From Paenibacillaceae bacterium (lineage in GTDB: Bacteria; Bacillota; Bacilli; Paenibacillales; CANHGK01): a stretch of DNA of 64,000 nt. The DNA is taken from contig CANHGK010000009.1 in the NCBI GenBank assembly GCA_947460235.1, positions 1 through 64,000 on the forward strand, given 5' to 3'. Positions 62,235-64,000 of this stretch are shown here, piece after piece (positions within the stretch are counted from its first letter, which is position 1; each line of letters opens with the position of its first letter). The notes beneath the pieces were generated by a model, which saw only the letters and a list, made by a program, of their open reading frames with translations, ran no database searches and was not told where the DNA came from. The position numbers and the translations under genes are program-made.

Positions 62235-62582
62235 TTACCAACCCAACCAATATACAGTTGCAATTACCGCAGTAAATGCAATAAATCCACCTAAAGCAAT
62301 ACCCATTGCAGGAAACAGATGACCTTTTTCATTCATATGCATCCAGAAAATCAATTGAAACAACGCCTGTACAATGGCCAATAACGTAATAAACGGCAAA
62401 CCAAACGTCCAAGAAGTAATTGCATATTCTCTAGCAGGATCAATGATGTTTCCTACAATATAGAATGAAATTACCGTTAAGATCATGGAAAGCGAAAACG
62501 TTAAATAATGAAGCTTAGCAGAATGCTTTGATTTTGCCTTTTTGTAATCTACTGCATGAGACTCATTGGAATGAGATGCCAT
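62235..62582 (-). CDS. ctaF: Cytochrome c oxidase subunit IV
   Basis: A small membrane protein (115 aa) with three transmembrane helices (about residues 28-47, 57-75 and 85-107) of the bacterial subunit IV (COX4_pro) family. It stabilises the caa3/aa3 oxidase. The middle motif PFITLLAIVQALFQLIFWMH followed by MNEKGHLFP is typical. It follows ctaE by 3 bases. The terminator after it ends the structural part of the operon. Confidence 0.93.
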   Translation of the reverse strand: MASHSNESHAVDYKKAKSKHSAKLHYLTFSLSMILTVISFYIVGNIIDPAREYAITSWTFGLPFITLLAIVQALFQLIFWMHMNEKGHLFPAMGIALGGFIAFTAVIATVYWLGW

Positions 62583-62585
62583 TAT

Positions 62586-63209
62586 TTACGCCACCTTTCC
62601 CATCAAGTAAACGACTGTAAAAATGAATACCCACACTAAGTCAACAAAATGCCAATACAATGCAGCAACATACAATTTTGGAGCAGTAACAACAGTTAAC
62701 CCTTTACGAGTCAATTGTAACAACAATAAACTAATCCAAAGTGTCCCAAACAATACGTGAGCACCATGGAATCCAACTAGCGTGTAGAAAGATGATGCAT
62801 ATGCAGTTTGAGTAAAATGGAAGCTATCATGATTCGTATAGTTACTAAACTCCATAATTTCAAGCCCTAAGAACGACAAGCCTAAAAGAACGGTAACTGT
62901 AAACCACAAATAAATTTGCTTCGTATTTCGTTTATGCATACCAAGAATTGCAAGCACAGATGTCAAACTACTTACTAGGAGAATCACAGTAGACCAAGCA
63001 ACTGTCGTTAAATCAAAAAACTCAGCAGGATTTTTTGCGAGCAAATCATCTGAGTGACCGCGCAATCCTAGGAATGTTGCAAATAAACAACCGAACAATA
63101 CGGACTCTCCACCAAGGAAGAGCCAAAAACCCATTAATTTATTACGACCCTCAAGCGTTGCACTTTCTGGGTGTGGAGGTAAAACCCCAGGATGTGAATG
63201 AGCACTCAT
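62586..63209 (-). CDS. ctaE: Cytochrome c oxidase subunit III
   Basis: Subunit III (207 aa) with five transmembrane helices, short as in Bacillus. Characteristic segments are KLMGFWLFLGGESVLFGCLF, the SSFYTLVGFHGAHVLFG motif with conserved His, and LYWHFVDLVWVFIFTVVYL at the end. The ATG has GGAGG 7 bases upstream and overlaps the ctaD stop by 4 bases. Confidence 0.96.
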   Translation of the reverse strand: MSAHSHPGVLPPHPESATLEGRNKLMGFWLFLGGESVLFGCLFATFLGLRGHSDDLLAKNPAEFFDLTTVAWSTVILLVSSLTSVLAILGMHKRNTKQIYLWFTVTVLLGLSFLGLEIMEFSNYTNHDSFHFTQTAYASSFYTLVGFHGAHVLFGTLWISLLLLQLTRKGLTVVTAPKLYVAALYWHFVDLVWVFIFTVVYLMGKVA

Positions 63210-64000
63210 GCGTTTTCCTCCTGATCCACATGGATTTCTTCGATAGGAATGTGAAATCCTTGATCATCATAAACAGATCTAAGAAACATTCCAAATAGGA
63301 ATACTGCAACACCTGCTGCCGCAAGAATATAATGTTCAAAAACAAATCCAACCACAGGTAACGATGTTGCTTTCGTGTTTCCATTAAACATAAATCCATA
63401 ACCAGCAATAAACAATCCAAGTGCTTTAACAAAAGGCATAATTGAAGGTGAAGGCATATGAATTTCGGCAAGCGGTTCAGCAGGAATCATACCTTTGTTA
63501 CCAGCCATTTTCTCAATCCATAATGCATCCAAGCCTCGAACTCGAGGTAATTGAGCAAAATTATACTCTGGTGCAGGAGATGAAATTGCCCACTCCAATG
63601 TGCGTCCATCCCACGGATCCGCAGGTGCATCCGCTTTCTTCATTTGAGTAACAATAATATTTATCATCATCACAATAATACTAACGCCCATTAACATTGC
63701 ACCAATTGTACTTATGAAATTCCCTTTTTCAAACCCTTGACCAGCAAGATACGTATACACACGGCGTGGCATTCCATCTAAACCTAACCAGTGTTGAATA
63801 AAGAAAGTCATATGGAATCCAACAAAGAAAAACCAGAAACTGATTTTGCCCATAGTTTCATTCAACATACGTCCAAACATTTTAGGCCACCAGTAGTACA
63901 TTCCAGAGAACATACCGAAAATTAACCCACCGACAATTGTATAATGGAAATGTGCTACGACAAAATAGCTATCTTGGAACTGAAAGTCAGCAGGTGGCAA
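63206..64000 (-). CDS. ctaD: Cytochrome c oxidase subunit I, C-terminal part (partial)
   Basis: The last 264 residues of subunit I of a heme-copper oxidase; the N-terminal half lies beyond the window edge. The segment VAHFHYTIVGG contains the two histidines that bind the high-spin and low-spin hemes, and MTFFIQHWLGLDGMPRRVY follows. The C-terminal region includes two additional hydrophobic segments (LGLFIAGYGFMF and the YILAAAGVAVFLFGMF run), typical of the fused subunit I of Bacillus caa3/aa3 enzymes. It begins the ctaDEF run here. Confidence 0.96.
   Translation of the reverse strand: MPPADFQFQDSYFVVAHFHYTIVGGLIFGMFSGMYYWWPKMFGRMLNETMGKISFWFFFVGFHMTFFIQHWLGLDGMPRRVYTYLAGQGFEKGNFISTIGAMLMGVSIIVMMINIIVTQMKKADAPADPWDGRTLEWAISSPAPEYNFAQLPRVRGLDALWIEKMAGNKGMIPAEPLAEIHMPSPSIMPFVKALGLFIAGYGFMFNGNTKATSLPVVGFVFEHYILAAAGVAVFLFGMFLRSVYDDQGFHIPIEEIHVDQEENA

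Overview
The window is a gene-dense stretch of a Gram-positive, endospore-forming bacterium of the Bacillales type. Evidence for this is the sporulation gene spoIIIAH, bacillithiol synthesis (bshA, bshB1), Asp23/AmaP envelope proteins, YlbF/YlbG/YlaN/YugN-type Firmicutes proteins, a ctaDEFG cytochrome oxidase cluster with a DUF420 (CtaM/YozB-like) protein, and strong GGAGG ribosome binding sites with frequent GTG/TTG starts. The DNA is fairly AT-rich. I cannot fix the family; an Alicyclobacillaceae- or Paenibacillaceae-like lineage is only a guess. Most genes lie on the minus strand and few gaps exceed 200 bases. I saw no rRNA, tRNA, CRISPR array or intact mobile element.

Layout (minus strand unless stated). 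1-6.3 kb: accB-accC-asp23-amaP-DUF2273-nusB-folD-xseA-xseB and the first codons of the next gene (probably ispA). 6.5-11.4 kb (plus): a hybrid histidine kinase followed after 4 bases by a CheA-like kinase. 11.5-16.8 kb: spoIIIAH with its own sigma-E-like promoter, lysC, a short YlbL-type Lon-like protease, coaD, rsmD, acpS and a YpgR/CvfC-like HEAT protein. 17-24.9 kb: a second hybrid kinase, a secreted protein of five CBM41-like modules and a large secreted GH15 glucoamylase. 24.9-27.5 kb: ylbG, ylbF, a CBS protein and an M20 amidohydrolase. 27.6-30.8 kb: yugN-like and ftsW/spoVE (plus), a second Asp23 protein (minus) and a Ca2+/H+ antiporter (plus). 30.8-35.3 kb: ylaN, an M29 aminopeptidase, a GAF-GGDEF protein and ftsY. 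35.3-45.2 kb: smc, rnc, fabF, acpP, fabG, fabD, fabH, plsX. 45.3-47.2 kb (plus): a REC-HPt-CheA-ATPase protein. 47.3-49.9 kb: rpmF, yceD (DUF177), yqeY, rpsU, a HIT protein and rex. 49.9-60.9 kb: dinG, panD, panC, panB, birA, cca, bshA, bshB1, mgsA, dapB, ypjD. 60.9-64 kb: DUF420, ctaG, ctaF, ctaE and the 3' part of ctaD.

How it fits together: the housekeeping blocks follow orders familiar from Bacillus (malonyl-CoA and fatty acid synthesis, pantothenate and CoA, aspartate family amino acids, tRNA CCA addition, bacillithiol, cytochrome oxidase assembly). Four large signalling proteins of two paralogous types (Cache-HisKA-HATPase-REC, and REC-HPt-CheA-ATPase without a CheW-binding domain) sit in three places where this order is interrupted: between spoIIIAH and accB, between ylbG and rsmD (together with the alpha-glucan genes), and between rpmF and plsX where fapR is often found. 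No DNA-binding output regulator is encoded beside them. This dispersed phosphorelay family, and its link to an extracellular glucan-binding/glucoamylase locus, is the best candidate in the window for an undescribed system. Other points of note are an internal start in lysC, a YlbL without its PDZ domain, a BirA without its DNA-binding domain, a structured panB leader with a Rex-like palindrome, and a long hairpin between rnc and smc.
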